Origin: DATFVJ01 sp963727015
Lineage (GTDB): Bacteria; Actinomycetota; Actinomycetes; Streptosporangiales; Streptosporangiaceae
Assembly: GCA_963727015.1 (NCBI GenBank)
Contig: CAVSEV010000011.1
Span: 868,001-932,000, forward strand
Direction: 5' to 3'
Length of the DNA: 64,000 bases
In this document: positions 8,255 through 17,714 of the stretch, in pieces
How positions within the stretch are numbered: the stretch's first letter is position 1
Layout: every line of letters begins with the position of its first letter
Notes under the pieces: model-generated
Told to the model about the DNA's origin: nothing
The model's database searches: none
What the model saw: only the letters and a program-made list of their open reading frames with translations
Program-made: the position numbers and the translations under genes

Positions 8255-9850
8255 ATGGCGGGTCCGAGCAGGGATAACGCGCTGGATCACGTGGTCGTGG
8301 TTGTATTCGAGAACCGGTCCCTGGATAACGTGCTTGGCCATCTGTACGGGCCGGAGGATGACAAGACGTTCGAGGGCGTGATCGGCAAGGACCTCACCAA
8401 CCCGATTCCGGAGTGGGCCGAGCACGGCGCCGATCGCAAGGTGGTGCGGTACACGGTGGCCACGGACATGGATAGCCCCAATCCCGACACGGGGGAGGAG
8501 TATCCGCACACCAACACCCAACTGTTCAACATCCTCAGCGACGCGAACCGGTTCAAGCTCGGCGCGGAGATCTCGGCGCCATACAACGCTCCCGAGCCTG
8601 GCCAAACGCCGACGATGGACGGCTTTGTCACCGACTACATCAGCACGCTGACGGCGGAGTTGGGCCGTCAGCCCACCTACGAGGAGTACTCGCAGGTGAT
8701 GACCGGGTTCAGCCCGGAACAGATCCCCGTGCTGAGCGGGCTGGCGCGCGGGTTCGGCGTGTTCGATCACTGGTTCTGCGAGGTGCCGTCGCAGACGTTC
8801 ACCAACCGGTCGTTCTGGACCGCCGCGACGGCGTCGGGGTTGGTGGTGAATGAGCCGGTCCCGAACTGGCTGGCGCAGAACAACGCTGAGACGATCTTCA
8901 ACCGGCTTGAGCAGCACGGTAAGACGTGGAAGGTCTACATCGGCGAGCCGGACAGGTTCTCTGCCACCGGACTGATCCACTACTCGCGGCTGAAAGACCG
9001 GTTCACGACGCATTTCCTGCCGTTCGCCCAGTTTGAGGCCGATGCCGCCAGCGGGGATTTGCCCGACTTCTCGTTCATCGAGCCGTGCCTGATCCTGGGG
9101 CATGGGGACTACCACCCTGCAGTCTCGCGTGCCCTGGGGCACGGCGTCGTGGTCCCCGGTGTTGACCCGCCGTCGTCAATTCTGGGCGGTGAGGCGTTCC
9201 TGGCACGGATCTACAACGCCTACAAAGCGATGCAGTCCCCCGCCGGGTCCAATGTCTGGAACACGACCTTGCTCATCGGCTGGGACGAACCGGGCGGCAC
9301 CTTCGACCACGTCCCGCCCGGCCCGGTGCCACCACCGGACCCATCCGCTTCGCCGGCCAGCTCGGGTTCAGGTTCGACCGCTCGGGCTACCGGGTCCCGG
9401 CCATCGTGGTGTCACCGTGGGTGGCCGAAGGCGAAGTATTCACCGAGGAGCACCGGCACACCTCACTGATCGCCACGCTGCGGGAGCGCTGGGCACTGGG
9501 AGAACCGCTCACGGCCCGCGACGCTGCCGCCCGGACGTTCTCCCACGCCTTCACCCTCGACACCCCGCGAGACCCACACACGTGGCGTGGCGGACCCGCG
9601 GCCGGTGCCCCAGTACATCCAGGATGCGCTCGGCCTGGGCAAGGCCCTGTCCACCCTGGGCAAAGCCGCTTTCAACGGCATACGGGCATACGCGGAGCAA
9701 AACAACATCGAGATCGAGGGACTGCCCGCCGATCCCCAAGCCGAGATCCCCTCAGAGCAGGCGCTGCACATCATCCATAACTTCCTTGCCATCCAATTCC
9801 CCAAGCTGCATCCGGACGCTCCGGGACCTGGCGTCCCAAGCACCGCCTGA
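8255..9850 (+). pseudogene. phosphoesterase / phospholipase C family, two compensating frameshifts
   Basis: A PF04185-type phosphoesterase (phospholipase C / acid phosphatase AcpA group). The N-terminus has VVVVFENRSLDNVLGHLY, then TMDGFVTDYI, FDHWFCEVPSQTFTNRSFW and WDEPGGTFDHVPP, all expected metal- or substrate-site segments. At about 9340-9352 the homology leaves this frame and continues in another (GQLGFRFDRSGYRVPAIVV, then SPWVAEGEVFTEEHRHTSL). At about 9580-9590 it returns to the first frame (PRPVPQYIQDALGLGKAL) and runs to a stop at 9850. Read through, it would be about 530 residues, a normal length. No signal peptide is seen. ATG 8255 follows an A/G-rich stretch. Confidence 0.75.
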
Positions 9851-10177
9851 TTCCGGATGCGGAACCAAGCCGTGGCGCGTCCCGGCTCAGGATCCGATTC
9901 CTCGGTGTCGTTCCTGATCCTCATAGACTGTTTTTGATCTTCCGGGCCATTGCAGTAGCTATCACGCTGCAAAACGCCGTTGCGCGCAAAGAATCGCTTC
10001 TAGATCAGGGCTACCGGGACATCCGGGCGCTACGCGACAAGCTGCGTGTAATTAGGGTCCAGATTCCCAGGGTTGGTCGAGCCGCCTATTGGTCGTCGAT
10101 AACTGCTGACACGCTTGCCGCTTGTGACCAAGCCGTCTCAATAGAGCGCAGAAAATGTTGACACGACCTCGGGCCGC

Positions 10178-10699
10178 CTAATCCACCTTGATGTAGTTCA
10201 GGTCGAAGTCGTGCTTCCACTGCGACCCGTCTGCAGACCCCTCCCAAGCGCCCTTGATCGTCCGGCCGTCGTCGGAGAACATCCCCGTGTAGCGCTGCCA
10301 GAAGCCGGGGGCCTCTCGCCACAGTTTCCAGACGCCACCGTCCAGGCTCATCTGGTAGCTGCGGACGACTCCGCGCGAGTCGTAGTAGTGCTGCGAGAAG
10401 GTCTCCGCTTCAACCGAACCGATGATCGCGAGGCCGCTCGGGGCAGCGGGATTGTCGACCGTGAAGTGCTGAATCAGGAAGAACCCCCCCTCAAGCCACT
10501 CGAACGTGGCGCGGCCGCCGCGATCACTGACGGGGGGACTGCCGGGGCCGAAGTAACCAGCAACGAACGAGGCCTCCATCTCCCACTCCCCGACCAGTGC
10601 ATCCAGACGGGAAAGCGCCGCAGGCCGCTCGGCCGGAATATCGCCTGGACTGTCGGTCCTTCCCGGCTGCGGCGGATCCTGTGGTTCGTTCATGTTCAT
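10178..10699 (-). CDS. DUF1579-like protein
   Basis: 173 residues from ATG 10699, which has a perfect AGGAGG at good spacing. After a Pro-rich tail of 28 residues the sequence follows the DUF1579 pattern: DALVGEWEMEASF, GRATFEWLEGGFFLIQHF, then alternating strands (HYYDSRGVVRSYQMSL, WQRYTGMFSDDGRTIKGAW) ending in WKHDFDLNYIKV. The fold is probably a small lipocalin-like beta barrel. No membrane segment or signal is present. It stands alone, and its function is not known. Confidence 0.8.
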   Translation of the reverse strand: MNMNEPQDPPQPGRTDSPGDIPAERPAALSRLDALVGEWEMEASFVAGYFGPGSPPVSDRGGRATFEWLEGGFFLIQHFTVDNPAAPSGLAIIGSVEAETFSQHYYDSRGVVRSYQMSLDGGVWKLWREAPGFWQRYTGMFSDDGRTIKGAWEGSADGSQWKHDFDLNYIKVD

Positions 10700-10875
10700 C
10701 GTGTTGCCTCCTGGAACCTCGATCGGTCGTAATCCGGACCCTAAGGTTCGGGCGGGCTACCCGGAAGCTCCAATTCGGCGCCCATCGAGTGGGCCAGTTT
10801 GGCAGCCAACGCCATAGGAGATCAATAGAACGCTGGTTCCAATGGGGTGTCCGCACGCATCCTTCGAAGCGCGGA

Positions 10876-11001
10876 TCAACCGGTCGGGCGCATCGGGTTC
10901 AGCGAGATCGAGACCCAGAGGTGGACCGATGCGTCATCGTCGGCCAGGGCTTCGGTGACCCCGTCGACCACGGCCTGCGCTCCGCCTGGGTCGGCTCCCA
11001 T
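10876..11001 (-). CDS. possible small protein or gene fragment, 41 residues
   Basis: ATG 11001 opens a 41-codon reading frame whose composition looks like ordinary protein (AVVDGVTEALADDDASVHL, then WVSISLNPMRPTG) with GC-rich third codon positions, unlike the noise around it. A GGGAA lies upstream of the start. I recognise no family; it could be the 3' end of a lost gene. The remaining sequence in 10700-11265 holds nothing else I can support, apart from a 16-base match to the ends of a repeat family at 11142-11157. Confidence 0.25.
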   Translation of the reverse strand: MGADPGGAQAVVDGVTEALADDDASVHLWVSISLNPMRPTG

Positions 11002-11265
11002 GCTGCCATTCCCGGGAGGCCTTGACACTGACGATCCGTGCCACTTCCACCACCAAAGGTGACTAGAGCTCTCGCCCTACCTAGACGCGAAAGGTCCGGA
11101 CGCTGGCAGTTATCGTCGTCGCCGCTCCCAAAGTGATCTACGGCATGTCTCGCAGACCCTTGCGCCAGGCTGGTTGCGGCTATCACAAATGCTGGGCTGG
11201 CCGAACGGTATTGGCCGCCGGATTCGCCGCCAATGCGCCGATTCGTCAGGGGAAGCTACGGCACC

Positions 11266-12492
11266 TCAACTGCCGTCGGGAAACCCGCCGCGGTGGGAAA
11301 CCATGGGATAGTGCGGCAACGCCGCGCTGGGCTCGTCGACGATGGCCCTCGTCTGGGTCACGTAGGGCGCGTGCGCCCGCCACCCGTCGGGGTACGGCAC
11401 CAATCCTTGGGCCAGGCGGAACTGTTCTCCCGCCCGCTGGTCGACGAGTCGCTCAAGCGATTCCCGGAGCCTGTCGATTTCTGCTTTGCCAAACCGCGGC
11501 CGCCAGCGTTCCTCGACCAGGCCCAGGAGATGACGGCACTTGTCGTGAGATTTCTGGCCTTTCGGGGTGAGGCGAGCCAACTTTGCCCGGCTGGCGGTCT
11601 GATCCGGTTCGACCACGACGCAGTCGTGCCGCTCGAGGAACTTCACCGACGCGCTGATCGCTTCCACCGACACGCCGGTCGCCCTCGGAAGGTCCCTGAT
11701 GCGGACGCCCCGCTCGGTCAGGACCCGCAGGGCATTGGCACTGATCGCGAGCGCCAGGCGCGACTCACGTTCGAAGTCGATGGTGAACGCGAGCAGCACC
11801 TGCGAGAGCAGCGCGGACAGATCCAGGCCGGGTGCCACGTCTCCCTCGCTGCCGGCCGGCGCCCGCTCCGCATGATCTCGCTTCGACACGCCCGCCACCG
11901 GGAGGTAGCGGGGCAAGTCGACGTCGAATTGCCTGACCAGCGCCCGCAGCGATGCACGGAGGTTATCGATTTCGTCCCTGCCGAATCGTTGCTCCCAGCG
12001 GGCCTCGATGATGCCTGCCAGCGGTCGCCACACTTCCCGAGCCTTCCGGCCCGCGCGGGTGGGGCGAACCACCCAGTCGCGGCGCGGCGGATCTGGCCGG
12101 CCGTCAGCCGGATCCGGTTCGACAATGACGTACCCCCACCGCTGGAGGCCCGCCAAGTTGGTCATGCGCGCCTGGTCCTGGACGTCACGCAGGGGCCTTC
12201 CCTCCCCGGCGATGAACCGCATGAAGTTCGCCCACATAGCCATCGACACCAGCCACGGGCCTCGTTGCGAGTGGGCGGCGGGGCCACGGGTCGTGGTGTG
12301 CGGCATCTGATGCTCGAACTCGTTATCGAACTCGATCGTGAACGCGACCAGTACCTGCGACAGCAGCGCGGACAGGGGCAGACCAGCAGCCACGCGTGCA
12401 ACGCTATCCACTCGGCGCCCTGGCGGCACCTTCGCTGGTGTCTCGGTGACGTGCCGCGGTGCCGCCGAACGGCCGTCGTGTCCCAGAAACAC
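11266..12492 (-). CDS. tandem-duplicated MarR-like winged-helix regulator
   Basis: 408 residues made of two related halves. Half one starts LSALLSQVLVAFTIEFDNEF and half two LSALLSQVLLAFTIDFERES. Each continues into a winged-helix region (half two: VRIRDLPRATGVSVEAISA, then FLERHDCVVVEPDQ) and a C-terminal helix (RWEQRFGRDEIDNLRASL; RWRPRFGKAEIDRLRESL). The halves are near residues 37-195 and 225-360. MarR proteins act as dimers, so the fusion probably gives a built-in dimer binding an asymmetric site. The effector and targets are unknown. The start may lie downstream of 12492, since the first 30 residues are not conserved-looking. Confidence 0.65.
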   Translation of the reverse strand: MFLGHDGRSAAPRHVTETPAKVPPGRRVDSVARVAAGLPLSALLSQVLVAFTIEFDNEFEHQMPHTTTRGPAAHSQRGPWLVSMAMWANFMRFIAGEGRPLRDVQDQARMTNLAGLQRWGYVIVEPDPADGRPDPPRRDWVVRPTRAGRKAREVWRPLAGIIEARWEQRFGRDEIDNLRASLRALVRQFDVDLPRYLPVAGVSKRDHAERAPAGSEGDVAPGLDLSALLSQVLLAFTIDFERESRLALAISANALRVLTERGVRIRDLPRATGVSVEAISASVKFLERHDCVVVEPDQTASRAKLARLTPKGQKSHDKCRHLLGLVEERWRPRFGKAEIDRLRESLERLVDQRAGEQFRLAQGLVPYPDGWRAHAPYVTQTRAIVDEPSAALPHYPMVSHRGGFPDGS

Positions 12493-12649
12493 GCCATGAT
12501 CCGCCGCCGTGTTACCTTTCCCGCGCCATGCGCAGGTTAGTTAACACAAGAAGGGATCATGGCCCAACTGGCAGGTCAGCTGAGGGTGCATAGGCAAGGT
12601 CGTACCATTTGTCAGCCTGCTGGCGGTAGCGCGCAACATGCGACCGGCG

Positions 12650-12812
12650 GCGGCCGGCCCGGCCCGGCCCGGCCCGCCCGGCCCGGCCCGGCCCGGCTCG
12701 CCCGGCCGCATGCTCGCCCGGCCCGGCCCGGCCCGGCCCGGCCCGCCCGGCCCGGCCCCTGCTCGGGCGGCCCGGCCCTGCTCACCCGCCCGGCCCGGCC
12801 CGGCCCTGCTCA
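12650..12812. repeat. GC-only simple repeat (GGCCC units)
   Basis: About 160 bases of near-pure GGCCC/CCGGC repeats between the MarR-like gene and the convergent membrane-protein gene. Open frames cross it on both strands only because the repeat has no A/T-rich stop codons. It shows no coding character and could form strong secondary structure. The rest of 12493-12909 holds nothing else definable. Confidence 0.8.
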
Positions 12813-12909
12813 TGCACGCAGCCATCCACGCCGGCACTCCACACTGGGGCCCGGTGCCAGCATGCCCGCGCGCCAAGGCGGCGTGGGCAGGATGCCGGGA
12901 CCGCCCGGG

Positions 12910-13695
12910 TTATGCGATGGCTCCGCCGTCGTGGCCGGTTCCCGGCGCCGGTTTACCCGCTGGCTTGTTCTCGGCCGGCGACGCTCGGTCCAGCTCGATC
13001 AGCCGGTAGCAGAGTTCCACTAGCACGAGGCCGAGAGCCGCTTCGATGAGGCCCTCCGCGACTCCATGAATGGCCAGGAACTCCACGATCCTGCCTGGAT
13101 TGGCTGAGTGGGGGACAGCGGCAGGCAGTTCACCCGCTACGAGTACTGGGAGCGTCGCGAGCAGGAAGACTCCCCAGAAGTGCTTGCGGACCAGATGGGC
13201 CGATCGGCGCAAGGCGCCGAATACCCGCCGGTGCTCGATCTCAATCACCGGGCCGACGACTGCCAGGAGATTGAGCGCGATCAGCCCCGGGAGGATCAGC
13301 GCGATCAACCCGACGACCACCAGCAGGACCACCATCAGGTCCGCGCAGATCAGGCGGCGCCACGGCAGGTTCCGCAGCACGTCGCTGATGGAGGCATGCC
13401 CCTGGCAGTGCTCTGCCTCGCCAACCAGCCTGCTCAGAAACCCCGACAGGAACACAACGCCAAGAACACTGGCACTCGACGCGCTCAGATCAGCCACGAT
13501 GGCGACAGGTACGTTCGTCCGGTCGACCAGATCGTGGGCGACCGTCTCAAGCGCCGCCGCCACCGTGGACACCACGATGGCGACGGCAACAATCCGCCAG
13601 AAGCTGCGGCGACCCGCGGTGGCCGCCGCGGTAATGATTGCGCCGATACCCAGCGCCGGAGCCCGGCGCGTCGGGTCACTGCGGTGTGGAGTCAC
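12910..13695 (-). CDS. conserved membrane protein
   Basis: 261 residues with GTG start at 13695. It has about six hydrophobic segments and a central cytoplasmic-looking motif IEIEHRRVFGALRRSAHLVR, typical of a broad group of actinobacterial membrane proteins related to the UPF0259/glycerophosphodiesterase membrane domain. The C-terminus is short, Pro-rich and charged. A repeat element begins only 19 bases upstream of the start, so the true N-terminus or promoter may have been changed. The function is unknown. Confidence 0.6.
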   Translation of the reverse strand: MTPHRSDPTRRAPALGIGAIITAAATAGRRSFWRIVAVAIVVSTVAAALETVAHDLVDRTNVPVAIVADLSASSASVLGVVFLSGFLSRLVGEAEHCQGHASISDVLRNLPWRRLICADLMVVLLVVVGLIALILPGLIALNLLAVVGPVIEIEHRRVFGALRRSAHLVRKHFWGVFLLATLPVLVAGELPAAVPHSANPGRIVEFLAIHGVAEGLIEAALGLVLVELCYRLIELDRASPAENKPAGKPAPGTGHDGGAIA

Positions 13696-13713
13696 GGCAT
13701 GCCTGCGCTACGT

Positions 13714-13892
13714 AGGGCATGTATCGCAGATATTCGCCGTCCGGATTGGCATCCGGACGGCGTGCGGGGTCGTGGCCGGCACTGCCGTCGTCGCCGATAG
13801 CGCCACTATCGGCTCCCCCGGGAGCGAGCAGGGCCTTGCCGATCGCCGCCTGGATCACCCGCCCGTATCCACCTAGATCTTCGAGACACCTA
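13714..13892. mobile_element. MITE-like element, copy A
   Basis: About 180 bases, non-coding, with imperfect terminal inverted repeats (left AGGGCATGTATCGCAGAT; right end GATCTTCGAGACACCT). It has an internal hairpin GCCGATAG/CTATCGGC at 13793-13813 and the core GCCTTGCCGATCGCCGCCTG. A second copy with the same layout is at 34146-34312. It lies 19 bases upstream of the membrane-protein start codon. 13893-14070 holds nothing definable. Confidence 0.6.
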
Positions 13893-14070
13893 AAGCCGGA
13901 TCTGGGACTACCGTGCCAGGTCAGGCTAACCCAGACGCCGGTACGGCTGATCCGTGCGGGGCCCGATCGGCGTCAGGGCGTGATGCCCTAACCGTGCCAC
14001 CGACCAGTGACTCCGGGTTGAAGTTCTGGTGTGGTGGCGACTCGTTGCGCGGAGGCCTCGCTGTCTCCGC

Positions 14071-15732
14071 CTACGGGACCCGGGCTTGGCCATCGCGCCG
14101 GGACAGGCGACGCCGGCTGGTTAAGCCTTGCCCGCGCTGCTGCGCCACGAAGTCCTTGCCCCGGATCGTGGCGAAGGACACCAGGCCTGACACGAGCGCG
14201 ATGATCGCCGCGATGAACAGGATCCTGTCCAGGCCCGCGGTGAAGGCGGCCTTGGTGATCATTCCCACAGCGCCCCTGGACCGCGCGGGGAGTTGCCCGA
14301 TCACCTGCCTGACATCCCCGGATCGCACCGCAGTGGCGATCTTCGGGCCGCTGGCGGACAGCCCTGGCACAGCCGGCACCTTGACCAGAACCTCTTCGGT
14401 GACCTTGTTCGCGAACAGGGTCCCTAGCAGGGCTATGCCGGTGGCGATCCCGACCTGCCTGAAGGTCGAGTTGATGCCGGAGGCCATGCCTGACCTCTCC
14501 GGTTTCACCACGCCCACAGCGGTCGAGGCGAGCGGCGGATTAATCATGCCGACGCCAGCCCCGGCCACGATAAGGCCGGGGACGAGGTGAGCCCAGGACG
14601 AACCCACGTCGAGCCCGCGCATGAGGAGGAGCCCCACGCCGACAACGAGCAGGCCTGGCCCGATCAGCAGACGCACCGGGACGTGCGAGGACAAGCGTCC
14701 GGCGATTGCGGAGGTCGCCAGGATCCCGCCGGAGAGCACCAGCAACCGCACGCCGGTGGCCAGCGCGCTGTAGCCCAGGATGTCTTGCAGATACAGCACC
14801 AGATAGAGCAGGACGGAGAAGATAGAGGCGCTGAGGCCGAATGCCGCAATCGAGCCGCCGCTGAACGTCGGGAGCGCGAAGAGCTTCAGGTCGAACATGG
14901 GGTGGCTGCTCCGCCGCTCCACCGCAAGGAATGCCAGCAGCAATACCACTGCGGCCGCGAGGCAACCGATCACCACGCTGTCGGTGAAGGACCGTTCGCT
15001 GGATTCGATCAGCGCGTAGACGAGGCTGGACAGCGCCAACGTGAACAGCGCGAAGCCTGCCCAGTCCGGCCTGCGGGCGTGCGGCGTGCGCGTCTCCGCG
15101 ACCTCGAGCACGACGATCGCGATAGCCAGGATCCCAATGGGGAGGTTAACGAAGAAGATCCACCGCCACGACAGGCCGGATGTCAGCACGCCGCCAAGCA
15201 ATGGCCCGATCGCCACGGCCAGGCCGGTGATCGCACCCCAAACGCCGAAGGCGACGCCCCTGTCCTTGCCATGGAACGCACTGGCGAGCAGCGCCAGCGA
15301 CACGGAGAACATCACTGCCCCGCCGACGCCCTGCAGCGCGCGGGACAGCTGGAGCATGAGGGTTCCGGTAGCCACCCCGCACAACAGCGATGCCCCGGTG
15401 AAAACGACAAGGCCAATGATGTACAGGCGGCGTCTTCCGTACATGTCGGCCAGGCTGCCGGCCGTCAGCAGGAGGGCCGCAAGGCTCAGCGCGTAGGCAT
15501 CCACGACCCACTGCAGACCGGAGAAGCTCGAGTGCAGTGCCTGCTGGATATCCGGCAGTGCGACGTTGACGATCGTGATGTCAAGCAGCAACATGAAGGT
15601 GCCCAGGCACACTGCGACCAGCGTCCACCATTTGTTGCGCGTTTTCCTCGCTGCGCGGTCCGCGTCGTGACCGCCCCGATCAAGATCAGGGCGGCGATGG
15701 TTCGCTTGCCACTCTGCGTGAGCGTCCGTCAC
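14071..15732 (-). CDS. MFS drug exporter, DHA2 (14-helix EmrB/QacA) type
   Basis: 553 residues from GTG 15732, with a G-rich ribosome site upstream. The hallmarks are the first-helix text FMLLLDITIVNVALPDIQ, motif A-like GSLADMYGRRRLYIIG, the antiporter segment SRALQGVGGAVMFS and GPLLGGVLTSGLSWRWIFF. About 14 helices are followed by a Lys/Arg-rich tail. Such proteins export drugs or toxic metabolites using the proton gradient. No regulator lies directly beside it. Confidence 0.9.
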   Translation of the reverse strand: MTDAHAEWQANHRRPDLDRGGHDADRAARKTRNKWWTLVAVCLGTFMLLLDITIVNVALPDIQQALHSSFSGLQWVVDAYALSLAALLLTAGSLADMYGRRRLYIIGLVVFTGASLLCGVATGTLMLQLSRALQGVGGAVMFSVSLALLASAFHGKDRGVAFGVWGAITGLAVAIGPLLGGVLTSGLSWRWIFFVNLPIGILAIAIVVLEVAETRTPHARRPDWAGFALFTLALSSLVYALIESSERSFTDSVVIGCLAAAVVLLLAFLAVERRSSHPMFDLKLFALPTFSGGSIAAFGLSASIFSVLLYLVLYLQDILGYSALATGVRLLVLSGGILATSAIAGRLSSHVPVRLLIGPGLLVVGVGLLLMRGLDVGSSWAHLVPGLIVAGAGVGMINPPLASTAVGVVKPERSGMASGINSTFRQVGIATGIALLGTLFANKVTEEVLVKVPAVPGLSASGPKIATAVRSGDVRQVIGQLPARSRGAVGMITKAAFTAGLDRILFIAAIIALVSGLVSFATIRGKDFVAQQRGQGLTSRRRLSRRDGQARVP

Positions 15733-15975
15733 GATACCCCCGCTCGGTCTCCGTTTCGATGGCCTCGAGCAACAGCGCACCCGCGGCCGCAAGCTTGAAC
15801 GAGACGGTGGCGAGTAACGGCTTCTAGCCGAACAGATTCATGCACGACACGCACCTGCGTCACATCAGCGTAGGCGACCGGGGGTGCCCGGCATTCCATG
15901 GCCCTCAACCGACGCGCTCATGGCGGGACGCCCGCGCGGCCACAGGGTGCGCATCACGGAACGTGCCGGGGGGAT

Positions 15976-15996
15976 CCCGGGGGGTCGTCCCCCGGG
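15976..15996. terminator. GC-rich hairpin
   Basis: CCCGGGGG, loop GTCGT, CCCCCGGG: an 8-bp perfect stem in the 457-base spacer between the two MFS genes, with no T-run. It may be a rho-independent-like terminator or processing structure; its position upstream of both divergent genes makes the role uncertain. Nothing else is definable in 15733-16189. Confidence 0.35.
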
Positions 15997-16189
15997 GCAA
16001 TAGAGACTTAACGGCTGCGCGTGGTGACGCGGGACCTGCGGCCGGTCTTGATCTCATACCCGGTGGCAACGGACCAGCACCTCGCCGTACCATCGGCGCC
16101 ATGGGATTCCCTTGACTGTGACTTAACCGCGCAGCACGTGCGCCGCCTTCCCCGTCCGACCTTGCCGGTTGGACGAGGAGGGAGGACAT

Positions 16190-17570
16190 GTGAAGCCGAG
16201 GACGGCCACGCCCCGGCCCGCGCTGATCGGCGCAGGGGTGCTGGCAGCGGCGCTCGCCATCGAACTCGTCGACGAGCTTGTCGACGGCGTCAAGGGCGCG
16301 GCACTGCCACTTATCCGCCATGATCTGGGGCTGAGTTATGGCCAAATTGGCCTGCTCGCCTCGGTGCCGCTGGTGGCGGGGAGCATGCTGGAACTGCCCA
16401 TCGGGGTCTTGGTGGGGGAGGGCCGCTGGCGGCGCCGAGCCGTGCTCGCCGGAGGCCTCGTTTTTGTCGCAGCCCTGCTAGCCGCGGCTGCGGCTCGCTC
16501 GTTCACTGGCCTGCTGGTCGCGCTGGTTGCCTTCTTCCCCGCTTCGGGAGCCTTCGTAGGCCTGACGGAATCTGGGTTGATGGACGCGGATCCCGGGCGC
16601 CGAACGCAGCACATGGCGCGGTGGACCTTGGCCGGTTCGGTGGGTTCTGTGGCCGGCCCTTTGCTGCTTGTCGCCGTCCTCGGCGGCGGCGGCACCTGGC
16701 GAATCGCCTACCTGCTGCTGGCCGGGTGCGCCGCCGTGACCTGGCTCGGAGCAGCCCGCAGCGGTCCACACCCAAATCCAGAGGCCGCCACCCACGCTCC
16801 CGCACAGGCCGCCGGCCCTCGTGCCGCCCACGCTGCCGGCCAGCAAGGCGGCGATCCCGCCCAGCGAGGCGGCGATCCCGCCCAGCGAGGCGGCGATCCC
16901 GCCCAGCGAGGCGGCGATCCCGCCCAGCCTGCGGACCCTCCCAGCGGCCAGGCTCCCGCCGCCCGGCAAGACGACGATCCCGCCCGGTCCGTCAAAAAGA
17001 CCTTTGCGGATAGGGCGATCGGCGTCTTGCGCCAGCGGGAGGCGATGCGCTGGGTCGCGACTGTTGCAGATCGCCGACTTGCTGCTCGACGTGCTCACCG
17101 GTTTCCTTGCTGTCTACCTGGTGGACGTGGTCCACGCCACGCCTGCCCAGGCGGCGCTCGGCGTGACCATCCGGCTAGCAGCGGGGCTGGCCGGAGACGT
17201 CGTGCTCATCCAGGTCCTCGAGCGGGCAGGAAGCCTGGCGGTCCTTCAGGTAAGCGCAGTCGCGGCAGCCGCGCTGTATCCGGGATTCTTGCTTGTGCCT
17301 GGGCTGTGGTCCAAACTGCTCATCCTCACCGGGCTGAGCATCGCCACCGCGCCCTGGTATCCGGTGATGCAAGCGCAGTTGTACCGGAGCCTTCCCGGTC
17401 AAAGCGGACTCGCGGTATCCCTGACGAGCGCCGCGAGCATGGTCGGCGGCCTCGGCCCTGTTGCCATCGGATTCCTGGCCCAGCGGTTTGGGCTGGCCTG
17501 GGCGCTCGCCGGGCTGATGCTCGTTCCGGTCGCAATGAGCTTTGCCTTGAAACGCCGCCCACCTTCCTGA
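16190..17570 (+). pseudogene. MFS transporter, one frameshift, repeat-expanded central loop
   Basis: GTG 16190 follows GAGGAGGGAGG and opens a 12-helix-type MFS protein: LIGAGVLAAALAIELVDEL, LPLIRHDLGLSYGQIGLLAS and so on through six helices. The central loop carries four copies of a 21-base unit (GGDPAQR) at 16847-16927. At 17060 an extra A breaks the frame after EAMRWVA. Removing it gives EAMRWVALLQIADLLLDVL and the remaining six helices to a stop at 17570. As it stands the protein is truncated with a foreign tail. The substrate is unknown. Confidence 0.75.
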
Positions 17571-17714
17571 TCCTGAACGGCTGCGCGGGTGGCCGGGCTC
17601 CTCGTCTCAGGCGCCAAAGGTAAAGGAGTCCATTAACAACCAAGCGCTTGCCAGTTACTCATTCGTAGGTTACTTTCCGGTTAATTTTCTCCTCAGAACG
17701 ACCGGGAGGCCCTT

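Noticed and set aside
11142..11157. GGCATGTCTCGCAGAC as a full third copy of the MITE-like family
   Set aside because: Only one end matches and no core hairpin follows, so it is recorded as a solo end at most.
12559..13023. Open frames through the GGCCC repeat
   Set aside because: The simple repeat contains no stop codons in any frame, and the protein would be Ala/Gly/Pro/Arg only. The convergent membrane-protein gene explains the right part.
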